Below are positions 63,601 through 64,000 of a stretch of DNA of 64,000 nucleotides, in pieces. The notes under the pieces were generated by a model. It made no database searches. It was not told the DNA's origin and saw only the letters and a list, made by a program, of their open reading frames with translations. Made by a program: the position numbers and the translations under genes. Within the stretch, counting starts at the first letter, position 1; each line of letters begins with the position of its first letter. Source of the DNA: Tyto alba (lineage: Eukaryota; Chordata; Aves; Strigiformes; Tytonidae); assembly GCF_018691265.1 (NCBI RefSeq), contig NW_024881321.1:18944698-19008697 (forward strand). Reading direction: 5' to 3'.

Positions 63601-64000
63601 CATACTCTGTTGGAAAGTCAGCATGGTCCAATATGGTAGCAAGCAGGGAGTTACTGCAACCAGATTTCTTTGTTATCACTAAAACAGTGAATCAAAACTA
63701 CACTTATTGTCACAGCATTTCACAGCATATTTTTCACAATAATATTTCACAGGAAAAATGGCTATATACACAACTTCCCATATATGGCTAATCTACTGGA
63801 TTTCTGAAGAAAATTACCAACAATGAAAATGTTCTGTCTTCTCTAATATGCCTTTAGAGGAAGAAGGGAGGTTTAGAGTACATCAAAGACTAAATTTCCA
63901 GCTTGCTTGAATCCTGGAAATTCTGACTATAACGATATTTCTAAAAGATAAGCATAGTCTCTGTACTTCCCCTGAAGTGCAGTAAAATCCATCTCCAATT
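57690..64000. other. AT-rich non-coding DNA, no recognised gene
   Basis: No gene, RNA gene or nameable repeat was recognised. It contains T-rich tracts near 58888-58902 and 60334-60404 and a short A run near 61259-61270. Open frames are short and have no recognisable domains. Confidence 0.6.
60334..60404. repeat. T-rich tract with T25 and (GTTT)n
   Basis: GGTTGGTTTTGG leads into 25 consecutive T (60352-60376), then about three GTTT units and more T runs. On the minus strand this is a poly(A) plus (AAAC)n tract, but no retroposed body is recognisable next to it. Confidence 0.9.

Noticed and set aside
1..64000. tRNA genes and an undescribed multi-gene system
   Set aside because: No B-box-like GGTTCGANTCC with a cloverleaf was found by eye, and no cluster of host or foreign genes exists in the window that could form a system.

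Overview
The window reads as a gene-poor stretch of a bird nuclear genome, either intergenic or inside a very large intron. The bird assignment rests on two things. Four pieces of CR1 LINE retrotransposon are present, one ending in the octamer-like tail (TGATTCTATGATT) typical of avian CR1 and another in a matching GATTCTATG end. There is also a solo LTR of the avian ERVL-like type, opening TGTGCTGGTTTTGGCTGGG and closing AAACCATGACA. From memory, this LTR type is common in neoavian birds, so a non-galliform bird is more likely than chicken, but that is an inference. The background is AT-rich with many poly-A/poly-T runs and short microsatellites. No CRISPR array, operon, rRNA, recognisable tRNA or prokaryotic signal was seen.

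Layout: 1-7022 is unique-looking DNA with one weak coding candidate on the minus strand (467-766). From 7023 to 8474 lies a 5'-truncated CR1 with a broken reverse transcriptase, and about 70 bp downstream is the solo LTR (8544-9131). From 9132 to 26499 is mostly non-coding DNA with homopolymers, a perfect AT palindrome and a candidate regulatory block near 13.5 kb. From 26537 to about 28883 is a longer CR1 copy carrying the end of the endonuclease and most of the reverse transcriptase, with frameshifts. From 28884 to 49306 is non-coding DNA with E-box clusters and long T-rich tracts. At 49307-49686 is a large GGAA/GGCA polypurine microsatellite. From 49687 to 64000 is non-coding DNA with two short CR1 pieces (about 55268-55815 and 57509-57689) and two adjacent small hairpins near 52.4 kb.

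I recognise no intact host protein-coding gene. The long open frames are of three kinds: decayed CR1 protein, the LTR or microsatellite read through by chance, or chance frames in AT-rich DNA. All four CR1 pieces and the LTR lie on the plus strand. I found no convincing undescribed system. The observations most worth checking are the candidate minus-strand last exon at the left end, the nested expansion of the GGAA array, the 39-codon in-frame deletion in one CR1 reverse transcriptase, and the small hairpin and E-box clusters that might mark conserved non-coding elements.
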